31,483 nucleotides of DNA from JBPCPM01 sp050999155 (GCA_050999155.1 JBPCPM010000163.1:1-31483), one strand, 5' to 3'; shown: positions 15,107 through 22,700, numbered from the stretch's first letter. The notes: generated by a model from the sequence alone, not told the origin. Numbers and translations are program-made.

Positions 15107-16426
15107 CTAGCCGAGCTCGCGCACGACGAGGGCGGCGAGGTCCCCTGCGGTGCGCTCGGCCTCCTCGGCCGTGGGCGCCTCGACCATCACGCGGACCAGG
15201 GGCTCGGTGCCCGACGGGCGGATGAGCACGCGTCCCCGCCCCTCGAGCGCAGCGTCGGCCGCCGCCACGGCGTCCCATACGGCCCCCGCGTCGGCCACTG
15301 CCTCGCGGTCGGCGACGCGCACGTTGACCAGCGTCTGGGGGAGCCGGACGAAGGGCTCGACCTCTGCAAGGTCGCGGTTGCCCAGCGCGGCCAGGGTCAG
15401 CAGGGCGGCAGCGATTCCGTCCCCGGTAGCCGCGAAGTCGGTGGAGATGATGTGGCCCGACTGCTCGCCGCCCAGCGTCCAGTCGCGGCGGCGCAGCTCC
15501 TCGGTCACGTGGCGGTCGCCGACCTTGGTCGTCGCAACCGGGATCGCGGCGTCGGCCATCGCCTGGTGGAAGCCGTAGTTGGTCATCACCGTGACGGCCA
15601 CGCCACCGCTGCCGAGCCGGTCGGCGGCCTGCAGGTGGCGGGCACACAGCGCGATCAGCTCGTCGCCGTCGTGGACGCGGCCCGAACGGTCGGCGGCCAG
15701 GACCCGGTCACCGTCGCCGTCGAAGGCGAAGCCGACATCGGCGCCCGCCTCCTTGGTCTTGGCCGCGAGCGCCTCGACGTGGGTGGAGCCGCAGCCCTCG
15801 TTGATGTTGCGCCCGTCGGGTTCGTCGGCGATCACCTCGACGGTCGCCCCGAGCCGCTCGAAGACCAGGGGCGCCGCCTGGTAGGTGGCGCCGTTGGCGC
15901 AGTCGAGCAGGATCCGCCGACCGGTCAGGTCGAGCGGGAAGGCCGTGCGCAGGGCCCGGACGTAGTCGGCCAGCGCCGCCTCGATCTCGCGGATACGTCC
16001 GAAGCGCTCGGGCGGCGCGGGATCGCCGGATCCCTCGAGGACCAGGCGCTCCAGCGTGGCTTCGCGGTCGTCGCCGAGCTTGCCGCCGTCGGGACCGAAG
16101 AACTTGATCCCGTTGTCGGCGAACGGGTTGTGCGACGCGGAGATGACGGCGGCCAGATCGAGCCCGTGGCGCCGTACCAGCACCGAGGCGGCCGGCGTGG
16201 GCAGGACCCCGGCGATGAGCGCCTCGCCCCCGGCCGACGCGATGCCCGCGGCCAGGGCCGACTCGAGCATCGGTCCCGATTCGCGCGTGTCGCGCACGAG
16301 CAGGATCTGGGGGGCCGGGCGCCGGGCGACCGCGACGGCCGCGCGGCCCAGGGCGAGCGCGAGGTCGGCCGTGATCTGTTCGCCGGCGACGCCGCGGACG
16401 CCGTCGGTACCGAACAGTGCACCCAT
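15107..16426 (-). CDS. glmM: Phosphoglucosamine mutase
   Basis: A 439-residue alpha-D-phosphohexomutase that converts GlcN-6-P to GlcN-1-P, the step after GlmS. The N-terminus FGTDGVRGVA is diagnostic. The phosphoserine is S98 in ISASHNPFADNGIKFF, the metal loop is D236-G-D-G-D-R241, and EQSGHII and RPSGTEPLVRVMVE supply the sugar and phosphate sites. The ATG lies eight bases after the rpsI stop, so it is part of the ribosomal protein transcript, linking ribosome synthesis to wall precursor supply. This order is common in actinobacteria. Confidence 0.96.
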   Translation of the reverse strand: MGALFGTDGVRGVAGEQITADLALALGRAAVAVARRPAPQILLVRDTRESGPMLESALAAGIASAGGEALIAGVLPTPAASVLVRRHGLDLAAVISASHNPFADNGIKFFGPDGGKLGDDREATLERLVLEGSGDPAPPERFGRIREIEAALADYVRALRTAFPLDLTGRRILLDCANGATYQAAPLVFERLGATVEVIADEPDGRNINEGCGSTHVEALAAKTKEAGADVGFAFDGDGDRVLAADRSGRVHDGDELIALCARHLQAADRLGSGGVAVTVMTNYGFHQAMADAAIPVATTKVGDRHVTEELRRRDWTLGGEQSGHIISTDFAATGDGIAAALLTLAALGNRDLAEVEPFVRLPQTLVNVRVADREAVADAGAVWDAVAAADAALEGRGRVLIRPSGTEPLVRVMVEAPTAEEAERTAGDLAALVVRELG

Positions 16427-16434
16427 GGAGCGGT

Positions 16435-17385
16435 TCAGCGCTTGGAGAACTGCGGCCGCTTGCGGGCCTTCTTGAGGCCTGCCTTGCGACGTTCCTTGAC
16501 GCGGGCGTCCCGGGTGAGAAAGCCCCGGCGCTTGAGCTCGGTCCGCAGGTTCGGATCCACCTCGGTGAGCGCGCGCGCGATGCCGTGGCGGGCCGCCCCG
16601 GCCTGACCGGAGAGGCCGCCGCCGTCGGCGCGGATGACCACGTCGACCGTGGCCTCGTAACCCGCGGTCAGCAGCGGCTGCATGACGCTGGCGCGATGCG
16701 CCGCGCGGGGGAAGTAGTGCTCGAAGTCCTTGCCGTTGACCTTGACCTCACCGGTGCCCGGCTTGACGATGACGCGGGCGATGGCGTCCTTGCGCTTGCC
16801 GGTCGCGATGTAGCGGGCGTCGGCAGCGAGCTTGGCCACGGTGCGCTCGGCCGGCTCGGCCTCGCCGTCCTCGGCGGTGGCGGCGGCTTCGCGGGTGGCA
16901 CGTTCCTCGGCCTCGGCCTCGAGGCGGGCGCGCTGCTCGGCGTCCAGGGGCTCGTCCTCGAGGCGGATGGGCTCCAGGTCGGCCCCTGGCACAACCTCCT
17001 TGGCCTCACGCTTCTTGTCGGCCTCCTCGCGGACCTGGCGCGGCGAAGGCGGGTCCGAGGGGCTGCCGGCGCCCGCGGAAGACTCGGCGGACGGCGATCC
17101 GGTGGTGTCCGGCTCGGGAATGGCGTCCTCGGCAACAGCGGCCGCTTCCTCGCGGGTCGGCTCCTGCTCGACATCCTCGGTGGAAACCGCGTCCTCGACG
17201 ACCGTGGGGGCGATGTCGGCCTTCTCGCCGGCGTCAGCCTCGGGTTCCGGAGCCTCAGGGGCTTCGCCCTCGGCGGCTTCGGGTTCGGCGGGGGCGTCGG
17301 CGTCGGCGGCCGGAGGGGCTGCCTCGTCGGCGGTCGTGGCGTCGTCCGAGGGTTCCTCGGCGTCGGGACGGTCGTCGTCGATCAT
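16435..17385 (-). CDS. rpsI: 30S ribosomal protein S9 with a long acidic N-terminal extension
   Basis: The C-terminal 125 residues (from Y192, in YIATGKRKDAIARV) are a complete S9: KPGTGEVKVNGK, EHYFPRAAHR, GGGLSGQAGAARHGIARAL, RRGFLTRDARVKERRK and the basic tail ending FSKR. Ahead of them lie about 190 extra residues rich in Ala, Glu, Asp and Pro, mostly disordered in appearance, with a charged helical part near residues 115-180. Other actinobacterial S9 proteins have short extensions (tens of residues); this one is longer than the S9 domain. The start is the ATG overlapping the rplM stop (ATGA at 17385-17382) and the frame is open without interruption, so the extension is probably translated. 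S9 reaches toward the P-site tRNA with its C-terminus; the extension would lie outside. Confidence 0.92.
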   Translation of the reverse strand: MIDDDRPDAEEPSDDATTADEAAPPAADADAPAEPEAAEGEAPEAPEPEADAGEKADIAPTVVEDAVSTEDVEQEPTREEAAAVAEDAIPEPDTTGSPSAESSAGAGSPSDPPSPRQVREEADKKREAKEVVPGADLEPIRLEDEPLDAEQRARLEAEAEERATREAAATAEDGEAEPAERTVAKLAADARYIATGKRKDAIARVIVKPGTGEVKVNGKDFEHYFPRAAHRASVMQPLLTAGYEATVDVVIRADGGGLSGQAGAARHGIARALTEVDPNLRTELKRRGFLTRDARVKERRKAGLKKARKRPQFSKR

Positions 17386-17816
17386 TTCTCGACCTCCAAG
17401 GCCTTGGGCTGTTGTGCCTGGTGCGGGTGCTCGGGCCCGGCGTAGACCTTGAGCTTGAGCAGCTGCTGGCGACCGAGGCGGGTGCGGGGAACCATTCCCT
17501 TGACGGCCTTGCGGATGACCTCTTCGGGGCGCCGGTCGAGCATCTCCGACAGCGTCCGGGAACGGATGCCGCCGGGGTAGCCGCTGTGGCGCCAGTAGCG
17601 CTTGCTGCGCATCTTGTCGCCGGTCACCTGGATCTTCTCGGCGTTGACGACGACGACGAAGTCCCCGACATCGCAGTGGGGCGTGTACTCGGGCTTGGTC
17701 TTGCCCCGGAGCACGTCCGCGATCTGTGTGGCAAGACGCCCGAGCGTGTGGCCCTCGGCATCGATGACCACCCAGTCTCGCTGGCGGTTGGCGGGTGTGG
17801 CGACGTAAGTCTTCAT
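17382..17816 (-). CDS. rplM: 50S ribosomal protein L13
   Basis: A 144-residue L13 of normal length. Recognisable blocks are WVVIDAEGHTLGRLAT, VLRGKTKPEYTPHCDVGDFVVVVNAEKI, YWRHSGYPGG, RRPEEVIRKAVKGMVPRTRLGRQ and LKVYAGPEHPHQAQQP. It is an early-assembly protein of the large subunit. It heads the rplM-rpsI-glmM-glmS transcript. No Shine-Dalgarno sequence precedes the ATG; instead a GC-rich hairpin followed by five Ts ends nine bases upstream, which may regulate expression (see the leader feature). Confidence 0.97.
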   Translation of the reverse strand: MKTYVATPANRQRDWVVIDAEGHTLGRLATQIADVLRGKTKPEYTPHCDVGDFVVVVNAEKIQVTGDKMRSKRYWRHSGYPGGIRSRTLSEMLDRRPEEVIRKAVKGMVPRTRLGRQQLLKLKVYAGPEHPHQAQQPKALEVEK

Positions 17817-17824
17817 GAGGCGTG

Positions 17825-17855
17825 AAAAAGCGCGCCGCGGGCGAACCCCGGCGCG
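17825..17855 (-). terminator. Terminator-like hairpin in the rplM leader
   Basis: Read on the minus strand, CGCGCCGGGG and CCCGCGGCGCG form a ten-pair stem with one bulged base and a TTCG loop, and the stem is followed by C and five Ts. It ends nine bases before the rplM ATG. No minus-strand gene lies upstream until guaA, 1.9 kb away. The hairpin therefore sits in the leader of rplM and may act as an attenuator, or it may stop antisense transcription coming from the riboswitch side. Confidence 0.55.
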
Positions 17856-17866
17856 GACAGCGGGCG

Positions 17867-17872
17867 ATGATA
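17867..17872 (-). promoter_or_regulatory. Putative -10 (TATCAT) of the rplM operon
   Basis: TATCAT on the minus strand, about 50 bases before the rplM ATG, would start transcription just before the terminator-like hairpin. The same hexamer precedes guaB3. No strong -35 is seen. Confidence 0.4.
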
Positions 17873-17912
17873 GAGGACATCGATCCGCACCGACGCCCGC
17901 CGTGCCGCGCCT

Positions 17913-17918
17913 TATACT
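17913..17918 (+). promoter_or_regulatory. Putative -10 (TATACT) of the riboswitch-peptidase transcript
   Basis: TATACT is an excellent -10 hexamer. It would place the transcription start near 17925, directly before the first paired bases of the c-di-AMP riboswitch. No TTGACA-like -35 stands out at the usual spacing. Confidence 0.6.
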
Positions 17919-17927
17919 GCCGCCGTT

Positions 17928-18107
17928 CGTTCAGACCTGCCGAATCCGGGGCGGCGCCGACCGTGCGCCCATCCCGGAGCGGGGGACCCACTGGGACCGC
18001 GAGGTCCCTGGGGCGAATCGGCCGAGGTCCTCGTGACCCGTCCGTAGCGCAGCTCTTTCAGCGCGAGCCCGCCAGCTAACCCCGCAGGCACCGGAGAGAG
18101 AGGCCTG
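17928..18107 (+). promoter_or_regulatory. ydaO-yuaA type cyclic di-AMP riboswitch
   Basis: The stretch has the conserved blocks of this aptamer class as I know them: CCGAATCCGG (17940-17949), a GGGGGACCCA block near 17981, GGGCGAATC near 18011, and a 3' half with GCCAGCTAACC (18071-18081), GCAGGC and GGAGAGAG. An outer stem can form between CAGACCT (17932-17938) and AGGCCTG (18101-18107), with one mismatch. Riboswitches of this class bind c-di-AMP and in actinobacteria often control cell-wall hydrolases, which fits the M23 peptidase directly downstream. The outer stem includes GAGG at 18100-18103, the likely ribosome binding site for the TTG at 18109. There is no room for a separate terminator, so control is probably at translation or inside the aptamer. 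Confidence 0.9.
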
Positions 18108-18108
18108 T

Positions 18109-19329
18109 TTGCCGTCGATGTCGCGTAGCGCTGTCCGTGGTTCCGTGCGGCCCCTTGCCGTCCTGGCAGCCGCCGTGGCCCTGCTTCTGGCCCTCGTGCT
18201 GGGCGGCGCGCTCGTGACGGCTCCGGCCGGCGCCGCGACGGGCGGGGCGGTGGCCCCCAAGGCGCCACGGCTGAGCACCATCGACTGCCGGCTCGGCTGC
18301 GTGGGCGTCCGCCGCGCGGCAACCCGCGCCACGGTGACGATCACGGGCGCGTCACTTGACAACGTCACGAAGATCGAGTTTTCCGCCCGCGGCCGCAAGC
18401 GCAAGCTGGTCCGGGCGACTGTGGGCGAGAACGGCGTGCAGGCCAAGATCCCGTCGGGCTTTCACCGTACGCGCATCCGCGCCCGGGCCATCGACTCGTT
18501 CGGCCAGCGCTCGCCCCTGAGCCGCGGATCGCTGCGCGTCGATCCCCTTGGCCGCCTGCGCTACCCGGCGAGCCGCGCGCCCAAGGTCGTGTCGACGGCG
18601 GTCAAGCCAAGCAGGATCTTCTACGGCGAATCCAACGAGACGGTGCTGCGCTACGTGGCCCGCGGCACCGACCCGCTGGACATCGAGGTCACGGTCGTCC
18701 GCGAGAGCGACGGCGCGACCGTCCGCTCCTTCTCCCACGACGCGGTCGAGCCCAACTCCGTGCAGATCGCGGCCTGGGACGGCAAGACCGCCGACGGGCA
18801 GAGCGCCGACGAGGGCGGCTACCTGTTCGTCGCACGGCCCCGCGGATCGGCCCAGGGCGCCCGTAACGGCACCCTCTCGGCCAGCGAGCCCAATGTCCGG
18901 CGGGTCCGCGTCCTGCGTCACGCGTTCCCGGTCGATGCGCCCGTCACCTACGGCGAGGGCGCGGGCCGGTTCGGCGCCCCCCGCGGCGGCTACGGCCACC
19001 AGGGCCAGGACATCTTCGCCCGGTGCGGCAGCCGCATCGTCGCCGCCAGCGGCGGCGAGGTGACCGTCAACCAGTACCACTCGGCGGCCGGCTACTACGT
19101 GGTCATCGACGGCAACGACGGCTACGACTACGCCTACATGCATCTGCGCAGCCGCTCGCCCCTGAAGGTCGGAGACCGCATCTCCACCGGCGACGCCGTC
19201 GGCCCGGTCGGAGAAACCGGCCGAGCCACCGGCTGCCACCTGCACTTCGAGATCTGGACCGCCCCGGGCTGGCGCTCGGGCGGCTCCCCCACCGATCCGA
19301 TGCCCTTCCTCAAGGACTGGCAGGGCTAG
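18109..19329 (+). CDS. Secreted M23-family metallopeptidase (peptidoglycan hydrolase-like)
   Basis: A 406-residue exported protein. Residues 1-43 form a signal peptide: basic SRSAVRGSVR, a long Ala/Leu/Val core, then PAGAA. Two cysteines follow in DCRLGC. The middle has Ig-like strands, including a FlgD-like piece with AAWDGKTADGQ. The C-terminal LytM/M23 domain begins near residue 275, with zinc ligands H297 and D301 in YGHQGQD and H377 and H379 in HLHFE; the pattern is complete, so activity is likely. It probably cuts peptide cross-links outside the membrane. TTG at 18109 has GAGG five bases upstream; ATG at 18118 is in frame and nearly as likely. Expression is probably under c-di-AMP control. 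Confidence 0.93.
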   Translation: MPSMSRSAVRGSVRPLAVLAAAVALLLALVLGGALVTAPAGAATGGAVAPKAPRLSTIDCRLGCVGVRRAATRATVTITGASLDNVTKIEFSARGRKRKLVRATVGENGVQAKIPSGFHRTRIRARAIDSFGQRSPLSRGSLRVDPLGRLRYPASRAPKVVSTAVKPSRIFYGESNETVLRYVARGTDPLDIEVTVVRESDGATVRSFSHDAVEPNSVQIAAWDGKTADGQSADEGGYLFVARPRGSAQGARNGTLSASEPNVRRVRVLRHAFPVDAPVTYGEGAGRFGAPRGGYGHQGQDIFARCGSRIVAASGGEVTVNQYHSAAGYYVVIDGNDGYDYAYMHLRSRSPLKVGDRISTGDAVGPVGETGRATGCHLHFEIWTAPGWRSGGSPTDPMPFLKDWQG

Positions 19330-19378
19330 CACGCCCGGCGGCCCGCCCGCCGCCGACACCGCGAGGTCCCGATTTCAC

Positions 19379-19479
19379 GGTCATTGACCATGAAGTCGGT
19401 CACTCGGCTCCGAAGGACCGCGCACGCCACGCCGAGTGCCTGATCCTGTGGTCATTGACCCAGCTATCGGTCACTCGGC
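19379..19479. repeat. Two 30-base direct repeats, 71 bases apart
   Basis: Copies at 19379-19408 and 19450-19479 share GGTCATTGACC and TCGGTCACTCGGC and differ only in a six-base middle. GGTCA-N-TGACC inside each is a dyad, and CACTCGGC (19401-19408) has an inverted partner GCCGAGTG at 19431-19438. The conserved ends with variable middle look like a bipartite protein-binding site, but the binder is unknown. Confidence 0.75.
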
Positions 19480-19576
19480 CTGCTGCGCGGCGGCGCCGAG
19501 CGGCCACGTGCGGGCGCGTTTGCGATGTCACGCTCGGTTGCTCGGGGGGCTGGGTGTGGGTGCGTGAAGGGTGGTT

Positions 19577-19661
19577 CTGGACCGCGAGACCGTGCCGACG
19601 GACGGGCCGCGTGGCAGCGCCACGCAACCCGTCAGGAGGTGCGGTCTCGCGCCGCGTCCAG
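19577..19661. repeat. 85-base nested imperfect palindrome
   Basis: Four perfect arm pairs nest around an AGC loop: CTGGAC/GTCCAG, GCGAGACCG/CGGTCTCGC, GACGGG/CCCGTC and GCGTGGC/GCCACGC, 28 pairs in all. The interruptions are a 1-by-5 bulge, a symmetric 8-by-8 internal loop and a 2-by-2 loop. There is no T tract on either side, so it is not a standard intrinsic terminator. It could fold as RNA from either strand, or extrude as DNA. Confidence 0.7.
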
Positions 19662-19705
19662 GGCCGCCACGCAGGTGCCCGGCGTCACGATCCAGCCCCT
19701 CCCCC

Positions 19706-21349
19706 TCATTCCCATTCGATCGTCGCAGGGGGCTTGGAGCTGATGTCCAGCGCGCAGCGGTTGACGTGGGGGATCTCGTTGATGATGCGGTTCGAGACGC
19801 GCTCGAGGAGGTCGTAGGGCAGGCGGGCCCAGTCGGCGGTCATCGCGTCATCGGAGGTGACGGCGCGGATGACCACGGGGTAGCCGTAGGTGCGACCGTC
19901 CCCCTGGACGCCGACCGAGCGCACGACGGGCAGCACGCAGAACGACTGCCACAGCTCGCGGTAGAGGCCGGCGCTGCGGATCTCCTCCTGGAGGATCGCG
20001 TCGGCGTCGCGCAGGATGTCCAGGCGCTCGCGGTCGACCTCGCCGCCGACCACCCGGATGGCCAGGCCCGGGCCGGGAAACGGCTGGCGCCACACCAGCC
20101 GGTCGGGAAGGCCGAGCTCGGCCCCCACGGCACGGACCTCGTCCTTGAACAGCAGCCGCAGCGGCTCGACGAGCTCGAACTCGATGTCGTCCGGCAGCCC
20201 GCCGACGTTGTGGTGGGACTTGATCGTTGCCGAGTTGTCGGTGCCACCGGACTCGATGACGTCCGAGTACAACGTTCCCTGGACCAGGAACCGGGCGTCC
20301 TCGATCTTGTCGGCCTCCTCCTCGAAGACGCGGATGAACTCGGTGCCGATGATCCGGCGCTTGGTCTCGGGGTCCGTCTCGCCCGCCAGGCGCTCCAGGA
20401 ACCGCTCCTCGGCGTCGACGGCGACCAGCGGCACCTGGAAGTGGTCGCGGAAGGCGGCGACGACCTGCTCGCCCTCGCCCTTGCGCATCAGCCCGTGGTC
20501 GACGAACACGCAGGTCAGGCGGTCCCCGATCGCCCGGTGCACCAGCAGCGCGGCGACCGACGAGTCGACGCCCCCCGACAGGCCGCAGATGGCGCGACCA
20601 TCGCCCACCTGGGCGCGGATCCGCTCGATCTGCTCGGCCACGACCGAGGCGGCCGACCAGGTGCCATCACAGCCGACGACCGAGTACAGGAACGTCTTGA
20701 GGATCGCGGTCCCGTGCGGGGTGTGGACGACCTCGGGGTGGAACTGGATCCCGTACAGGCCCCGCTCGGGGTGCTCGCAGGCGGCGACCGGCGACGTCTC
20801 GGTGGAGGCCAGGGCCGTAAAGCCCTCCGGCGGCGCGAACACGGCGTCGCGGTGGCTCATCCAGCAGCTCTGCTCGACGGGCAGACCCTCAAGCAACCGG
20901 CCGGCCTCGGTGACGTGCAGCCCGGTGCGCCCGAACTCCCCGCGCTCGGCCAGCTCGACCCGCCCGTCCAGGGCCTGGACCAGGGCCTGCATGCCGTAAC
21001 AGATTCCCAGGACCGGGATCCCGAGCTCGAGCAGCTCGGTCCGCAGCGTCGGCGCCCCCGGCTCGTACACCGAGGCGGGGCCGCCCGAGAGCACGAGCGC
21101 ACGGGGTGACCGGCGCTCGATCTCGGCGATGGCAACGTCGTGGGGCAGCAGCTCGGCGAACACGCCGCATTCGCGGATCCGCCGGGCGATCAGCTGCGAG
21201 TACTGGCCCCCGAAGTCGAGGACCAGCACCTCGTCCACCCGGGGCGGCGGTTCGACGTCGAGCCCGCCCCGTGCGACGTCGTCCGGCACCCCGGGGCCCG
21301 GGTCGGCGACCACCGCGGCCGCCGCTGACGCGGCGTCCGGCGTGGTCAT
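19706..21349 (-). CDS. guaA: GMP synthase (glutamine-hydrolysing)
   Basis: A 547-residue enzyme that aminates XMP to GMP. The class I amidotransferase domain starts at EVLVLDFGGQYSQLI (about residue 39), with nucleophile C117 in LGICYGMQ and the His-Glu pair in IQFHPEV. The ATP pyrophosphatase domain has the P-loop SGGVDSS, and the C-terminal dimerisation domain ends NRCALDISSKPPATIEWE. A Pro/Ala-rich 38-residue tail precedes the first domain. ATG at 21349 is chosen because GAGGA lies seven bases upstream; a GTG 18 codons earlier lacks this. It follows guaB3 by 61 bases and forms a purine operon with it. Confidence 0.96.
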   Translation of the reverse strand: MTTPDAASAAAAVVADPGPGVPDDVARGGLDVEPPPRVDEVLVLDFGGQYSQLIARRIRECGVFAELLPHDVAIAEIERRSPRALVLSGGPASVYEPGAPTLRTELLELGIPVLGICYGMQALVQALDGRVELAERGEFGRTGLHVTEAGRLLEGLPVEQSCWMSHRDAVFAPPEGFTALASTETSPVAACEHPERGLYGIQFHPEVVHTPHGTAILKTFLYSVVGCDGTWSAASVVAEQIERIRAQVGDGRAICGLSGGVDSSVAALLVHRAIGDRLTCVFVDHGLMRKGEGEQVVAAFRDHFQVPLVAVDAEERFLERLAGETDPETKRRIIGTEFIRVFEEEADKIEDARFLVQGTLYSDVIESGGTDNSATIKSHHNVGGLPDDIEFELVEPLRLLFKDEVRAVGAELGLPDRLVWRQPFPGPGLAIRVVGGEVDRERLDILRDADAILQEEIRSAGLYRELWQSFCVLPVVRSVGVQGDGRTYGYPVVIRAVTSDDAMTADWARLPYDLLERVSNRIINEIPHVNRCALDISSKPPATIEWE

Positions 21350-21410
21350 GCCCGAGTCCTCGGGACCGTGTCGCTCGGGGCCGCGGCGGCTCCCGTCCGC
21401 CACGGCGCCA

Positions 21411-22616
21411 CTAGTCGTCGGCCACCTTGACGCCGGCGGCGACGGCAGCCCGGCCGTTGGAGCCCATCCCGACCGACTGCTCGCGCTGGAGCTGCTTGCC
21501 CTCGCTCATCAGCGCCGGGGCAACCATCACCTCGGCCCGCTGGAACGCGGCGATGTCCTCGTAGCCACAGGTTGCCATGGAGGTGCGCAGCGCGCCGATC
21601 AGGTTGAACGTCCCGTCGTTCTCCTGGGCAGGCCCGAGCAGGATCTCCTCCATCGTGCCGTTCTGGGTCGTGGTGACCCGGGTACCGCGCGGCAGCGAGG
21701 GGTGGAAGGTCGCCATCCCCCAGTGGTAGCCGCGACCGGGCGCTTCCTTGGCCCGGGCCAGCGGCGAGCCGATCATTGTCGCGTCGGCGCCGCAGGCGAA
21801 CGCCTTCGACATGTCTCCCCCGGTCCGCATGCCGCCGTCGGCGATGACGTTGCAGTACTCGCCGGTCTCGAGCATGTGCTGGGACCGGGCGGCCGCGACG
21901 TCGGCGATGGCCGTGGCCTGCGGGACGCCGATGCCGAGCACGCCACGGGTGGTGCAGGCGGCTCCCGGTCCAACGCCGACGAGCACGCCGACCGCGCCTG
22001 TGCGCATCAGGTGCAGGCCGGTGGAGTAGGAGGCACAGCCGCCCACTACGACGGGTACCGGCACCTCGCGGATGAACTCCTTGAGGTTCAGGGGCTCGCT
22101 GGTCGTCGAGACGTGCTCGGCGGAGATCACCGTGCCCTGGATGACGAGCACGTCGAGCCCGGCTTCGAGGGCGACCTCGTAGTGCTCGGTCACCTTCTGG
22201 GGGGTCAGCGACCCGCAGGTCACGACACCCTCGTCCTTGATCTCGGCCACGCGCTGGCCGATCAGCTCGGGCTTCACCGGCTCCTCGTAGACCTCCTGCA
22301 TGATCTGGGTGGCACGTTCCGGCGGCGCCTCGGCGATCTCCAGGAGCTTCTCCTCAGCGTTCTCGTAGCGGCACCAGATGCCCTCGAGGTTGAGGACTCC
22401 CAGCCCGCCGAGACGCCCGACGATCCCGGCGGTGCGGGGGCTGACGACCCCGTCCATGGCCGAGGCCAGCAGCGGCAACTCGAACCGGTAGGGCCCGAGC
22501 ATCCAGGTGATGTCGATGTCGTCGGGGTCCCTCGTCCGTCGCGACGGGACGACCGCAATGTCGTCGAACCCGTAGGCCCGTCGTCCCTTCTTGCCTCGAC
22601 CGATCTCGACTTCCAT
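21411..22616 (-). CDS. guaB3: GuaB3-family IMP dehydrogenase-related protein
   Basis: A 401-residue TIM-barrel protein of the IMPDH/GMP reductase superfamily. It opens with RRAYGFDDIAVVPSRRTRDP, holds the active-site loop with C221 in GPGAACTTRGVLGIG, and the phosphate loop in IADGGMRTGGDM and GADATMIGSPLA. The regulatory CBS pair of classic GuaB is missing, as expected for the GuaB3 group found in actinobacteria and cyanobacteria. It probably oxidises IMP to XMP, which GuaA then uses. The ATG has AAGGAA seven bases upstream, and a TATCAT -10 and a perfect palindrome lie in front. Actinobacteria usually also carry a full GuaB elsewhere, so this may be a second enzyme. Confidence 0.93.
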   Translation of the reverse strand: MEVEIGRGKKGRRAYGFDDIAVVPSRRTRDPDDIDITWMLGPYRFELPLLASAMDGVVSPRTAGIVGRLGGLGVLNLEGIWCRYENAEEKLLEIAEAPPERATQIMQEVYEEPVKPELIGQRVAEIKDEGVVTCGSLTPQKVTEHYEVALEAGLDVLVIQGTVISAEHVSTTSEPLNLKEFIREVPVPVVVGGCASYSTGLHLMRTGAVGVLVGVGPGAACTTRGVLGIGVPQATAIADVAAARSQHMLETGEYCNVIADGGMRTGGDMSKAFACGADATMIGSPLARAKEAPGRGYHWGMATFHPSLPRGTRVTTTQNGTMEEILLGPAQENDGTFNLIGALRTSMATCGYEDIAAFQRAEVMVAPALMSEGKQLQREQSVGMGSNGRAAVAAGVKVADD

Positions 22617-22642
22617 GGCGTTCCTTTACTGAGGGGCAGCCG

Positions 22643-22648
22643 ATGATA
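22643..22648 (-). promoter_or_regulatory. Putative -10 (TATCAT) of guaB3-guaA
   Basis: TATCAT on the minus strand, 26 bases before the guaB3 ATG. A 16-bp palindrome is centred where the -35 element should be, and no recognisable -35 sequence is present. Confidence 0.45.
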
Positions 22649-22661
22649 CCTGGCCGCGCTC

Positions 22662-22677
22662 CCGCCCCATGGGGCGG
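22662..22677. promoter_or_regulatory. Perfect 16-bp palindrome, candidate operator of guaB3-guaA
   Basis: CCGCCCCATGGGGCGG reads the same on both strands. Its centre lies about 21 bases upstream of the TATCAT hexamer, covering the -35 position. It has no T tract downstream in the direction of the preceding pfkB gene, so an operator is preferred over a terminator, although a weak hairpin function is possible. Confidence 0.45.
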
Positions 22678-22700
22678 AAAACCACGCACGGAGCGGGTTT

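Larger units (their letters stand above)
19330..19705. other. Gene-free stretch between convergent genes
   Basis: 376 bases lie between the end of the M23 peptidase gene and the end of guaA. No reading frame here looks like a protein. The stretch holds a two-copy direct repeat (19379-19479) and a large nested palindrome (19577-19661). It is slightly less GC-rich near the direct repeats. A structured RNA, a protein-binding array or an element remnant are all possible. Confidence 0.8.

Noticed and set aside
17386..17991. Further upstream extension of the rpsI frame
   Set aside because: It would overlap all of rplM; the ATG at 17385 forms a normal ATGA overlap.
19330..19705. tRNA, SRP RNA or tmRNA in the gene-free stretch
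   Set aside because: No cloverleaf, no GGTTC-type T-loop in context and no conserved SRP loop sequence were found.
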